Assembly (NCBI GenBank): GCA_016930275.1
Contig: JAFGHA010000168.1
Coordinates: 1 to 45,218, forward strand
Length of the DNA: 45,218 bases
From: Chitinispirillaceae bacterium
Lineage (GTDB): Bacteria; Fibrobacterota; Chitinivibrionia; Chitinivibrionales; Chitinispirillaceae
Reading direction: 5' to 3'
Shown here: one piece after another, positions 1 through 8,151 of the stretch
How the letters are laid out: each line of letters starts with the position of its first letter
Numbering within the stretch: position 1 is the first letter of the stretch
Position numbers and translations under genes: made by a program
The notes under the pieces: model-generated
The model's input: the letters and a program-made list of their open reading frames with translations, nothing else
What the model was told of the DNA's origin: nothing
Databases searched by the model: none

Positions 1-121
1 AAAAGTTATGTCCACTACACCCGAACCATGTCCGTAACTCGCTGATTTTAAAGATGTTTTTTCTTAATGGTGTAGAAAATGGGCTTGAATGTTAGTGAAT
101 AATAACTACAAGGGAGGCACA

Positions 122-2470
122 ATGAGCACTTTTTTAGCAAGAGTATCTCGGTACCCGTGGATTACGATACCGCTGCTTCTGGTCATAACCGCGGTTCTGT
201 TCATGAACATGAGGCGCCACTCCCGCATGGAAACCGATCTGGACGAATACATGCCCAAAACCCATCCGGCATTTGTCTACAGCGACCAGGCCGAGGAGTG
301 GTTCGATATCAAGGACGGGATTATCATTGCCATTGAAGCTCCCAACGGTATCTACAATTCCGGTACTCTTCAAAAAATTCGTGATCTTACCGGTGAACTC
401 CAGACGTGGCCGGAAATTGAAAACGATGATGTGACCTCACTCTACACCGCTGACAATATCGTTTCCAGCGTAGACGGAATGGAGGTGGACCCGTTTTTCG
501 AGGAAATCCCCGTATCCGGTGAGGCCCTGAAAGATCTTCGATCATCGGTTGAAAACAACGAGATGGTATACGGCCGCCTTGTTTCCGAAGACGGAACGGT
601 TGCCCTGGTTATCGCACGTATTGGTGACGATGTTTTTTCGCAAGAATTCTACAAGGAAATTATCACTATTGCGAAAAAGTACGAAGGTCCCGAGAAAATC
701 TATGTGGCCGGAAGGCCGATTGTCGAAGGCACAATGGCCCTTTTGGCGCCACGTGATATGAAAAAAATGGTACCGGTGGTAGTCCTGGTCATCACGCTTG
801 TTCTATTTCTGGTTTTGCGTGGCGTATGGCCTACCATAACGACGCTGCTGGTAGTCTTTCTAAGCACTATCTGGACTTTCGGCCTCATGGCCCTTTTTCG
901 CGTACCCGTGTACGCCGTTTCGACCATGGTGCCTGTCATGCTCATAGCGATCGGGGTGGCTGACGGGATTCACCTGTACAACCATCTGCGGTTGTATGTT
1001 CGTGCCCACCCCGGCATATCAAAGCACGACGCGGTTGCGGAGATGCTGCACACCATGTGGAAACCCGTGACCATGACCTCAATAACAACGGCCGTAGGAT
1101 TTGTTTCCCTGCTCACATCGAGCGTGTATCCCATCAAGTACTTCGGCCTTTTCACCGCATTCGGCGTTATGGCGGCAATGCTCTTTTCGCTGGTGCTCAT
1201 ACCCGCAATGATCATGATTGTCGGCATTCCTAAAGCCCCGACGGCACACGCAGGTGCGCGCCAGACAAAAGGTACGCGATTTGCAGAGGGATTCACGAAA
1301 TGGGTTGACCGAAACAACGCCGCAACCCTGATTGTTACCGCCGTTGTCATTGCAATTTCGATCTGGGGTATTACCAAGGTATGGATTAACTCCAGCTTTC
1401 TTGATAAATTCGAAAAAGATTCCGATATCGTTCTTACTGATTCTTTTGTCAACCGTCATTTCGGTGGCACATCAACGCTCAATATCGTGCTCGAAAGCAA
1501 CGAACCCGATGCATTCAAGCAACCGGCGGTGCTTGAAATCATTGATCAGATGCAAGAATCGGCCGAAAAAGGCGACAAAATAGGCAGTTCATTTTCACTT
1601 ACGGATTATCTCAAACGCATGAACAAGGTCATGCACGCCGATAGCGCGCAGTGGGAGGCAATTCCGCAAACCAGTGAACTGGTCGCCCAGTATATCCTGT
1701 TGTATGAAATGTCGGGCGATCCGGATAATCTGACCCAACTGGTCGACTACGACTACAAGAAGGCAAATGTTACCTTGCAGCTCAAGGGTGATGATTCAAA
1801 AACAATCAACGAGGCCATAGGTACTGTTAATGAATATGCGCCCCGTTTTGCAGAGCTTGGTGTCAAGGTGAACTATGCGGGCTCTGGCTACAAGGGGCTT
1901 GTCTTCTCCGACCTTATTCTCAAAGGTCAGATATCCAGCCTTATCCTGTCGCTGCTCATTGTATTTGTCCTTATTTCAATGATGTTTAAAAGTGTATTCC
2001 TGGGGCTGATTGGCTCGGTACCCATTGCGATTACCACGATTGTCAGTTTTGGTATCATGGGATTGGGCAATATTCCATTGAGTACCACAACCGCTTTGCT
2101 GTCGAGTATCGCAATCGGTATCGGTATCGATTACGCCATCCATTTTCTCGACCGGTTTCGGCATTATCGCCGCACAAATGATAATATCGCCCAGGTGTCT
2201 CTGTTGACAATGAACAGCACCGGTCGGGCCATTCTGTTCAATGCCGTGGTTGTTGTTGCCGGATTCCTTGTGCTTCTGTTCTCGGTGTTCCCGCCCAACC
2301 GTGTTCTGGGGGCACTGGTATCATTGAACATGACCCTGACGCTCGTTGCGACGGTGACCATTATGTATGTACTGCTGCGCGCGTGGGCGCCGGTAATATG
2401 GAAAACTGACAAAAAAGATACGGAAACGCCGGGTCGTAGTCAGCGCCACCCTTCCGTTGAAACGACGTGA
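122..2470 (+). CDS. RND/MMPL-family exporter
   Basis: Inner-membrane transporter of the RND superfamily, MMPL/HpnN-like branch, which moves lipids or other hydrophobic molecules outward using the proton gradient. The 782-residue protein shows the family's internal duplication: an N-terminal membrane helix, a periplasmic loop, a membrane bundle, then the same again. The fourth helix of each half carries the usual acidic residue (IGVADGIHL and IGIGIDYAIHF). I start it at ATG 122, behind the good ribosome site AAGGGAGG, rather than at a possible start at 89. It opens an operon with a cupin, a LolA-like protein, a beta-barrel and an iron-sulfur membrane protein, which suggests delivery of cargo to the outer membrane. 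The substrate is not evident. Family certain, role inferred. Confidence 0.93.
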   Translation: MSTFLARVSRYPWITIPLLLVITAVLFMNMRRHSRMETDLDEYMPKTHPAFVYSDQAEEWFDIKDGIIIAIEAPNGIYNSGTLQKIRDLTGELQTWPEIENDDVTSLYTADNIVSSVDGMEVDPFFEEIPVSGEALKDLRSSVENNEMVYGRLVSEDGTVALVIARIGDDVFSQEFYKEIITIAKKYEGPEKIYVAGRPIVEGTMALLAPRDMKKMVPVVVLVITLVLFLVLRGVWPTITTLLVVFLSTIWTFGLMALFRVPVYAVSTMVPVMLIAIGVADGIHLYNHLRLYVRAHPGISKHDAVAEMLHTMWKPVTMTSITTAVGFVSLLTSSVYPIKYFGLFTAFGVMAAMLFSLVLIPAMIMIVGIPKAPTAHAGARQTKGTRFAEGFTKWVDRNNAATLIVTAVVIAISIWGITKVWINSSFLDKFEKDSDIVLTDSFVNRHFGGTSTLNIVLESNEPDAFKQPAVLEIIDQMQESAEKGDKIGSSFSLTDYLKRMNKVMHADSAQWEAIPQTSELVAQYILLYEMSGDPDNLTQLVDYDYKKANVTLQLKGDDSKTINEAIGTVNEYAPRFAELGVKVNYAGSGYKGLVFSDLILKGQISSLILSLLIVFVLISMMFKSVFLGLIGSVPIAITTIVSFGIMGLGNIPLSTTTALLSSIAIGIGIDYAIHFLDRFRHYRRTNDNIAQVSLLTMNSTGRAILFNAVVVVAGFLVLLFSVFPPNRVLGALVSLNMTLTLVATVTIMYVLLRAWAPVIWKTDKKDTETPGRSQRHPSVETT

Positions 2471-2533
2471 GTGTACCGAATTGAACAACAATCCGGATAC
2501 TGTTCCATAAACTTTTTTACCAGGGGGATTGCA

Positions 2534-2872
2534 ATGAAAACAACCAAAGTAAGCGAAGCACAACGAGTTGAAACGCCGCACGGTGTGGATGTACGCAAGC
2601 TGTACGACACCGAACACGCGCAGACAATGCACATCACACTCAAGCCTGGCGAATCGCTCAAGCGTCACGTCACGCCGGTGGACGTTTTCTTTTACGTTCT
2701 TGAAGGAGAAGGCGTCGTCGAGATCGGTGATGAAGAACAGACCGTGACGCGGGATACGATTATCGACAGTCCGGCAAAAATTCCACACTGCTGGTATAAC
2801 CGGTCGAAAGAGAATTTCAGGGTGCTCGTTGTCAAGGTCCCGCGCCCCCAAAACCAGACAAAAGTCCTTTAA
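2534..2872 (+). CDS. Small single-domain cupin protein
   Basis: A 112-residue cupin. It has the glycine-rich first motif (KPGESLKRH), a YVLEGEGVVEIGD turn and a late PHCWYN motif whose histidine would complete a metal site. The first motif is HVTPVD rather than HxH, so metal binding may be incomplete. The start is ATG 2534 behind CAGGGGG; an upstream GTG at 2471 has no ribosome site. It lies 63 bases after the RND exporter and 23 bases before the LolA-like gene, so it is co-transcribed. Function unknown; small cupins of this kind often bind a small ligand. Confidence 0.85.
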   Translation: MKTTKVSEAQRVETPHGVDVRKLYDTEHAQTMHITLKPGESLKRHVTPVDVFFYVLEGEGVVEIGDEEQTVTRDTIIDSPAKIPHCWYNRSKENFRVLVVKVPRPQNQTKVL

Positions 2873-2895
2873 CCATTGTAATCAGGGAGGTAATC

Positions 2896-3675
2896 ATGAA
2901 AAACAGACTACATATATCGCTTTTGCTTGCGGCAGCATGTGCATGCATGGCTCTGGGTGAATCCGCTCCGGACGGCGCCGAAGTCATGCGCAAGGTGTAT
3001 GACCGACCCGCCGGGAAGGACATGAAAGCTTCGCTCACCATGACCCTGCGCAATGCGCGCGGTGATACGCGGGTACGAACCATTCAGCAATTTCTCACAA
3101 CCGGCAACGATGTTGAAAAAAAACTGATGTTTTTTCTCGAACCGGCTGATGTCCGCAATACGGCATTCATGAACTGGAGTTACACCGAAGCAGGAAAAAA
3201 TGATGATCAATGGATATACCTTCCCGCACTCAAGCGGATAAAGAGGATTTCTTCATCGGGAAAAAGTGATTATTTCATGGGGTCGGATTTTACCTACGAT
3301 GATCTTGGCGACCGCCATCCCGATGATGATACGCATCGCGTTACCGGAACGGATAAAATTGACGGCAAACGATGTTTCATTGTCGAAAGTACTCCCAGGG
3401 AAAAAGGGTACATGTACTCGCGTACAGTCACCTGGGTCATTGATGGACTCTGGATAGGCCTTAAAAAAGAGTTCTATGATACCAAGGGAAAACTGCTCAA
3501 AACCTTAAGCGTCAAGGAATATTCCGAAATTGACGGATACTGGACCGTTGCGCATACCGAAATGCACAACGTACAGAAAAATCACACGACAATCATGAAG
3601 CTTTACGATATCACCTACGACACCGGCATTGCCGACAACCTGTTCAGCGAGCGAACCATGCAAAGGGGGTTGTGA
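2896..3675 (+). CDS. LolA-like outer membrane lipoprotein-sorting protein (copy 1)
   Basis: A 259-residue exported protein with a signal peptide ending around residue 20 (hydrophobic LLLAAACACMALG). The mature part fits the LolA_like family (PF17131), an open barrel that carries lipid or lipidated cargo across the periplasm. Hallmarks are the WIYLPALKRIKRI strand and the SSSGKSDYFMGSDFTYDDL segment. It sits between the RND exporter and the beta-barrel, whose start overlaps its stop. This makes it the likely periplasmic link between the two membranes. A diverged relative occurs at 15914-16654 in the ABC-type module. Family assignment is firm, cargo unknown. Confidence 0.88.
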   Translation: MKNRLHISLLLAAACACMALGESAPDGAEVMRKVYDRPAGKDMKASLTMTLRNARGDTRVRTIQQFLTTGNDVEKKLMFFLEPADVRNTAFMNWSYTEAGKNDDQWIYLPALKRIKRISSSGKSDYFMGSDFTYDDLGDRHPDDDTHRVTGTDKIDGKRCFIVESTPREKGYMYSRTVTWVIDGLWIGLKKEFYDTKGKLLKTLSVKEYSEIDGYWTVAHTEMHNVQKNHTTIMKLYDITYDTGIADNLFSERTMQRGL

Positions 3676-4916
3676 TGAAACGGTTACAGGTGGGCCTTGT
3701 GGTGGGACTTGTCATGCTCACGCACGTTTCGGCACTTGACGGTAACGACCTGCGGTTTTCGGGCTACCTGCGCAATTACACCGGCGTGCTGGCGTCCCGG
3801 GATCCTGAATTCGCCATCATTCAGAACACGGTCAATCTTTCTCTGGAGTATCGCAGGGACAAGGTCGGGTTGAAGATTACTCCATGGGTTTACCATTACC
3901 CGCACAAGGAGCTGGAACTTGGATTGCGCGAAGCGTATCTGGACATGTTCCTGGGCCCTGTTGATATCCGTGTTGGAAAACAGCAGATTATCTGGGGAAA
4001 GGGTGAGGGGGTATTCATTACCGATATCGTGACTCCCAAAGACATGCGCGAGTTTCTTCTCCCTGATTTTGAGGAAATCCGTATCGGAATCAATGCACTG
4101 AAATTAAATATGTATCACGGAAACCATAGCGTTGAACTGGTGGTCGTGCCGCAATTCGAACCGACAGTCCTGCCCGAAACCGGTTCCCTGTGGCGCAAAG
4201 AACCGGTATTTCCCGTGCAACCGACAATTGATTCATCCCGTACCGAAGTACCGCTTCATGTTGAGAACAGCGAGGTGTTCGGGAAATACTCTCTTATAAG
4301 TTCAGCCTTTGACGTTGACGTGATGGGAGGATATATGTGGGATGCTGATCCGGCGATGCACGTGCACAGAGTCGCGGATCCGCAAACAGGGCGCTTGCAA
4401 TCCATAACCGTAACCCCGCGGCACCACCGCCTGGCAGTGGGCGGCGCTGCATTCAGTTCACCCATTGGCGATTTTATCGTGCGCGGTGAGGGGGCATGGT
4501 ATCACGGCAAGTACTTTTCCACGACGGATGCTGCCGATGCGGATGGTGTTGTAAAGAAGGACTATGTAAATTATCTGCTGGGGATCGATTACACACTATG
4601 GGAAACGCGTGTGAGCACGCAATTCATTCAGCGTGTCATCCTGGAGCATGACGATTACCTTGCCGACCGGCAATTCGACAACATGATGACCGTTCTGGTG
4701 AGCCGGGATTTTCTGCGCGAAACGCTGACCCTCGATGTCTTTGCCTATATCGGGTTATATGAGCCCGACGCTTTGATCCGGCCGCGTGCCACCTATATTC
4801 TGACCGATGGTTTGTCGGTGCAGCTTGGCGCCAATCTGTTTGCAGGCGACAGGGGCAAATTCGGGCAGTTTGACGACAACGATATGGTGTATCTCAAAAC
4901 CCGATTCAGTTTTTAA
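3675..4916 (+). CDS. DUF1302-like outer-membrane beta-barrel
   Basis: A 413-residue protein with a short signal peptide (through about HVSA, residue 20). The rest is made of alternating amphipathic strands and ends in phenylalanine (TRFSF), as outer-membrane barrels do. The segment around residues 90-110, with RVGKQQIIWGKGEGVFITD, resembles the DUF1302 family. DUF1302 proteins are often encoded beside RND/MMPL exporters. The start ATG 3675 overlaps the stop of the LolA-like gene (TGATG), so the two are translationally coupled. It is the probable outer-membrane receiver or channel of this module. Paralogous in position to the barrel gene at 16662. Confidence 0.8.
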   Translation: MKRLQVGLVVGLVMLTHVSALDGNDLRFSGYLRNYTGVLASRDPEFAIIQNTVNLSLEYRRDKVGLKITPWVYHYPHKELELGLREAYLDMFLGPVDIRVGKQQIIWGKGEGVFITDIVTPKDMREFLLPDFEEIRIGINALKLNMYHGNHSVELVVVPQFEPTVLPETGSLWRKEPVFPVQPTIDSSRTEVPLHVENSEVFGKYSLISSAFDVDVMGGYMWDADPAMHVHRVADPQTGRLQSITVTPRHHRLAVGGAAFSSPIGDFIVRGEGAWYHGKYFSTTDAADADGVVKKDYVNYLLGIDYTLWETRVSTQFIQRVILEHDDYLADRQFDNMMTVLVSRDFLRETLTLDVFAYIGLYEPDALIRPRATYILTDGLSVQLGANLFAGDRGKFGQFDDNDMVYLKTRFSF

Positions 4917-4944
4917 CCAATGCTCATTTTCAAGGAACTGACAT

Positions 4945-5718
4945 ATGTTTGAAGAGCACATTTCCATGGTAATCGGACCGCTGTATGTAATCATTGGAAC
5001 CGTCGCACTGTTTCTCATGCTGCGCGCGGGAAACATGCGGCGCCCGGCCCGCATTACAGTATTGATTGTTTCAGCGATTCTGGGATTTCTCGCTTTCACA
5101 CCAATGTTTCCGGTGCAGTTTCAGCAACTGCTGCTTGGCAGGGGGCCCGAGGACAGGCCCATTATTGCCGCGGCTGCGATCATCCTGTTGCTTGTATTGT
5201 CAACAATCGCCGTTGGCAGGATATTCTGCGGCTACCTCTGCCCTATCGGCGCAGTGCAGGAACTGATGTATTTCATTCCTTCGAAAAAGCTGATCGGGCG
5301 TTATGGCCGGATTTTCAGCATTGCACGGAGTATCGTATTTGTCGCATTGATTATGAGTGCTGTGTTTGGAGGGATCGCCCTGCTTGAATGGGCCGGTGTC
5401 ACCGCATTTTTCCACCTTCGGACACGGTCGCCCTTTTTCTATATATTTGCGGCGATACTGATTGTGTCTCTGTTTTTGTACCGCCCATTTTGCCGCATTG
5501 CCTGCCCGCTGGGGCTATTGATGTCGTGGTCTTCGCGTTTGAACTTTTTCAAAATCCGCACCGGTAGTGCGTGTACAAACTGCACGTTTTGTGAAAAACA
5601 ATGCCCAACCCAGACTGCCATTCTCGCCCCCGACCGTTCCGGAGAATGTTACCTGTGCCTTCGGTGTGCGGATAAATGCAATCAGGATGCGGTTGTTTAT
5701 AGGGGCCGAAAAGATTGA
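4945..5718 (+). CDS. NapH/CcoG-like membrane 4Fe-4S protein
   Basis: A 257-residue inner-membrane protein with about five hydrophobic helices and a C-terminal cytoplasmic ferredoxin domain. Two CxxxCP motifs near membrane helices (C95/C99 and C183/C187) are typical of the NapH/NosR/RdxA group. The tail has two complete 4Fe-4S motifs: C210, C213, C216, C220 and C235, C238, C241, C245. Such proteins pass electrons between quinols or ferredoxin and periplasmic or membrane partners. It is 28 bases downstream of the barrel gene and closes the operon. Its 3' end overlaps that of the convergent ygbA by 22 bases. Why an export operon carries an electron-transfer protein is unclear. Confidence 0.88.
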   Translation: MFEEHISMVIGPLYVIIGTVALFLMLRAGNMRRPARITVLIVSAILGFLAFTPMFPVQFQQLLLGRGPEDRPIIAAAAIILLLVLSTIAVGRIFCGYLCPIGAVQELMYFIPSKKLIGRYGRIFSIARSIVFVALIMSAVFGGIALLEWAGVTAFFHLRTRSPFFYIFAAILIVSLFLYRPFCRIACPLGLLMSWSSRLNFFKIRTGSACTNCTFCEKQCPTQTAILAPDRSGECYLCLRCADKCNQDAVVYRGRKD

Positions 5719-6035
5719 TTGAAGCCGATGCGGCCGCGTAGAGAATGAATAAGGTGAGCGAACGCCAGATACGGATGGTGCAGCAGCATGCGCGGCCCGG
5801 AAAACCGCATAACCAGGCGAATTTTATCGCGCATATCGAGCCGATAGCAATGATTCGGGCAATGCGAACAAACTGGCTTATTGTTCCCGAAACGGCAGTG
5901 CTCCAGCCGGTTGACGGCGTACTCAAGTAACCCGGTACAATCATCGCACACGCCACTACCGGTGTTATGCCGTTTGCGGCAATACAGGCGAATCATCGAT
6001 TCTACGGTCATGTATTCGCGCTTGATTGTATCCAT
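5697..6035 (-). CDS. ygbA: YgbA-family (nitrous oxide-stimulated promoter) protein
   Basis: A protein of about 112 residues from PF11756. Members are small, cysteine-rich proteins linked in enterobacteria to recovery from nitrosative stress. Visible features are the N-terminal IKREYMTVESMIRLYC helix, a CDDC pair followed by LLEYAVNRLEHCRF, a CSHCPNHCY cluster and the RMRFSGPRMLLHHP-like C-terminal region. The cysteines suggest iron or zinc binding. It follows the ArsR-rhodanese gene by a few bases and must be in its operon. The start is ATG 6035 or GTG 6041. The 3' end runs 22 bases into the convergent iron-sulfur gene. Confidence 0.82.
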   Translation of the reverse strand: MDTIKREYMTVESMIRLYCRKRHNTGSGVCDDCTGLLEYAVNRLEHCRFGNNKPVCSHCPNHCYRLDMRDKIRLVMRFSGPRMLLHHPYLAFAHLIHSLRGRIGFNQSFRPL

Positions 6036-6047
6036 TCCCACGTGTTT

Positions 6048-6725
6048 TCAACCCCGGATCTCACGTCCGCGTTCGACCTTCATCCTGTTACTTCCACTCA
6101 TACCCTCGGCCATTCGGTAGGCTTTCAGTCCTTTTTTACGCAATAATTTCACTGCATCCAGCGACAGAACGCAATAAGGGCCACGACAATAGGCAACGAT
6201 TTTTTTGTCGCGGGGAAGATTCCTCAGGTGGGTTCTGAGCTTTTCGAGCGGCACCGACTGTGCTCCCCGGATATGCGCATGCGTATACTCCTCTTCCGGC
6301 CGCACGTCTAGAAGCACGATTTCGCCGGTGGCGACACGGCGAAGCACATCGTCCGAATCGAGAACGTCAAGATCGTGCGGGTCGGTAAGAAACGCCGATA
6401 CCGTTTTTTCTATTTCGCGCAACTGCTTGTGCCCGACAGTCTGGACCGCTTTCCAGAGACGACAGATATCAGTACCCGCAATACGATAAATGATGAAATT
6501 GCCGTCGCGTCGGGATGACACAATACCCGCCTGCCGCAGCATCTGGAGATGCTGCGAGGTATTGGCAACGCCCAGGGAAGCTTCTTTGGCAAGCCCCTCG
6601 ACGGTTCGCTCCGCCTGGCACAGCAAATCGAGTATCTGCAGGCGGGACGGGCTCGACAGTGCCTTGCCGATCAGGGCAAACTGCGCAAGTACATGCGGTT
6701 CAATGTTGGTTGTCTTCGTATTCAT
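6048..6725 (-). CDS. ArsR-family regulator fused to a rhodanese domain
   Basis: A 225-residue protein. Residues about 10-100 are an ArsR/SmtB winged helix (ALSSPSRLQILDLL; recognition helix around VANTSQHLQMLRQAGIV). Residues about 125-215 are a rhodanese domain (LLDVRPEEEY, HIRGAQSVP) with the active loop CRGPYC. ArsR-rhodanese proteins sense sulfur or thiol state through a persulfide on that cysteine. I take ATG 6725; TTG 6743 is an alternative. The gene is divergent from the thioredoxin-CcdA gene, and a perfect inverted repeat between them (6790-6819) is its likely operator. It probably represses both directions and itself. Confidence 0.92.
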   Translation of the reverse strand: MNTKTTNIEPHVLAQFALIGKALSSPSRLQILDLLCQAERTVEGLAKEASLGVANTSQHLQMLRQAGIVSSRRDGNFIIYRIAGTDICRLWKAVQTVGHKQLREIEKTVSAFLTDPHDLDVLDSDDVLRRVATGEIVLLDVRPEEEYTHAHIRGAQSVPLEKLRTHLRNLPRDKKIVAYCRGPYCVLSLDAVKLLRKKGLKAYRMAEGMSGSNRMKVERGREIRG

Positions 6726-6789
6726 GGTGCTCGGTTTCGCCAATCCCGGAAATATGGTACCCTACCGGTTGGTGAAAATAGTTGATGTG

Positions 6790-6819
6790 CAAGTATTCAA
6801 GCAATCACTTGAATACTTG
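6790..6819. promoter_or_regulatory. 30-bp palindromic operator for the ArsR-rhodanese regulator
   Basis: A perfect inverted repeat of two 12-base arms, CAAGTATTCAAG and CTTGAATACTTG, separated by CAATCA. It lies between the divergent ArsR gene (start 6725) and the thioredoxin-CcdA gene (start 6904). ArsR-family operators are AT-rich interrupted palindromes with TTGAATA-like cores, so this is the expected binding site. Binding itself is inferred. Confidence 0.8.
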
Positions 6820-6903
6820 TCCGGCAGATGCCATTTTGATTTTTATACCAACGAACAATTGTCTTCGACCATCATGAGAATGAGAAAGGACGCAGCAGTA
6901 GTC

Positions 6904-8109
6904 ATGACGTACACCACCCGCTATGCAGAACCTGCCCGATGCAAAAAGTTGTTCCTGAATACGTTTCCGGTCATTGGATTTCTTGTATGGATGATTGCAT
7001 TGTCGGTTTTTTCACGGATATATGCCGATAAAGTGACCAAACTGACGGTTTATTATTTCGGTTCGGAGACATGCGGAGAATGCCTTATAATCCGCAATGA
7101 ACTGTTGCGTCCTCTTTCGGAGAAATTTTCCGACAAACTCGATATAAAAATACACGATATCGACAGGGAACATGATTTTCAGCTTCTCATGAAAATGGAA
7201 CAAAGCTACAGTGTGGCGGTGTCGTCTGCAACAGAGTTGTTTCTGCCCGACACCTTTCTGACCGGTTTCGAGGATATCATGCGGTACGGCAAGGAGTATA
7301 TCCTGAACCGACTCGAGGATCCGTCGAAATGGAAAACAAGAGATATTACCGTCGATTCCTCACACTATCAAGCAACGTTGAAGCAGACGTTCAGCCGGTT
7401 TTCCTTTATCAGTATCCTCCTGGCCGGTCTTGCCGATGGCGTGAATCCCTGCGCGATCGCGACCATGATATTTCTCATTTCATTTCTGGCAACACAGAAA
7501 CGGAAACGCTCCGAGATTCTCGTTATCGGGCTATCCTTTACCGCGGCTGTTTTTCTGACGTATCTGCTCATGGGCGTTGGCGCATTCAAGGCGTTGACGT
7601 TTTTAAGCAAACATTTGTGGATATCAAGAACCGTCAAATGGACGGCTGTAGGGTTTGCCGGATTGGTGGGTGTTGTCTGTTTCCGCGACGCTATTGTTTA
7701 TAAACGAAGCGGAAAAGCCCGGGACATCAAGCTGCAACTGCCCAGAGCGGTCAAGATGCGGATTCACCGGGTCATATCAACGCAACTGTCGGGTACGAGT
7801 CTGGTTATCGGAGCGGTTGTGACCGGTTTTCTCGTAACGCTGCTCGAAGCGGTCTGCACCGGGCAGGTCTATCTGCCGACAATCGTGCTCATGACACGGC
7901 AGGAGGGGCTTCGGTTGACCGGACGGCTTTACCTGATATTCTACAATATCCTTTTCGTTTTACCGCTTCTGGTTGTGATGATACTGGCTTACTACGGCAT
8001 GACCTGGGATAAGCTGTCGAAAAAAATGCAGAATCATCTCGTGCCGCTTAAGGTGCTTCTGGGATCGGTGTTGTTGTTTCTGGCGTTGTTTCTGGCAGCG
8101 TCTTTGTGA
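6904..8109 (+). CDS. Thioredoxin-CcdA (DsbD-like) fusion, thiol transporter
   Basis: A 401-residue membrane protein. After a signal anchor (residues 15-40) comes a periplasmic thioredoxin-fold domain with the active site C57-G-E-C60 in FGSETCGECL. From about residue 165 there are six or so membrane helices of the CcdA/DsbD type. The two conserved membrane cysteines are present: NPC at 183 and EAVCTGQVYLP in a later helix. The protein should move electrons from cytoplasmic thioredoxin to periplasmic disulfides. I chose ATG 6904, behind GAAAGGA; the frame is open much further upstream but overlaps the divergent regulator. A frameshifted, truncated paralogue lies at 30179. It opens the sulfur/redox gene run. 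Confidence 0.85.
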   Translation: MTYTTRYAEPARCKKLFLNTFPVIGFLVWMIALSVFSRIYADKVTKLTVYYFGSETCGECLIIRNELLRPLSEKFSDKLDIKIHDIDREHDFQLLMKMEQSYSVAVSSATELFLPDTFLTGFEDIMRYGKEYILNRLEDPSKWKTRDITVDSSHYQATLKQTFSRFSFISILLAGLADGVNPCAIATMIFLISFLATQKRKRSEILVIGLSFTAAVFLTYLLMGVGAFKALTFLSKHLWISRTVKWTAVGFAGLVGVVCFRDAIVYKRSGKARDIKLQLPRAVKMRIHRVISTQLSGTSLVIGAVVTGFLVTLLEAVCTGQVYLPTIVLMTRQEGLRLTGRLYLIFYNILFVLPLLVVMILAYYGMTWDKLSKKMQNHLVPLKVLLGSVLLFLALFLAASL

Positions 8110-8151
8110 AAATGTTAATGAATATGACCGTACCATTGACCAGGGAGAAAA

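Noticed and set aside
1..121. Sigma54 promoter in front of the RND operon
   Set aside because: No GG/GC pair with the required spacing; the nearest GG and GC are two bases too far apart.
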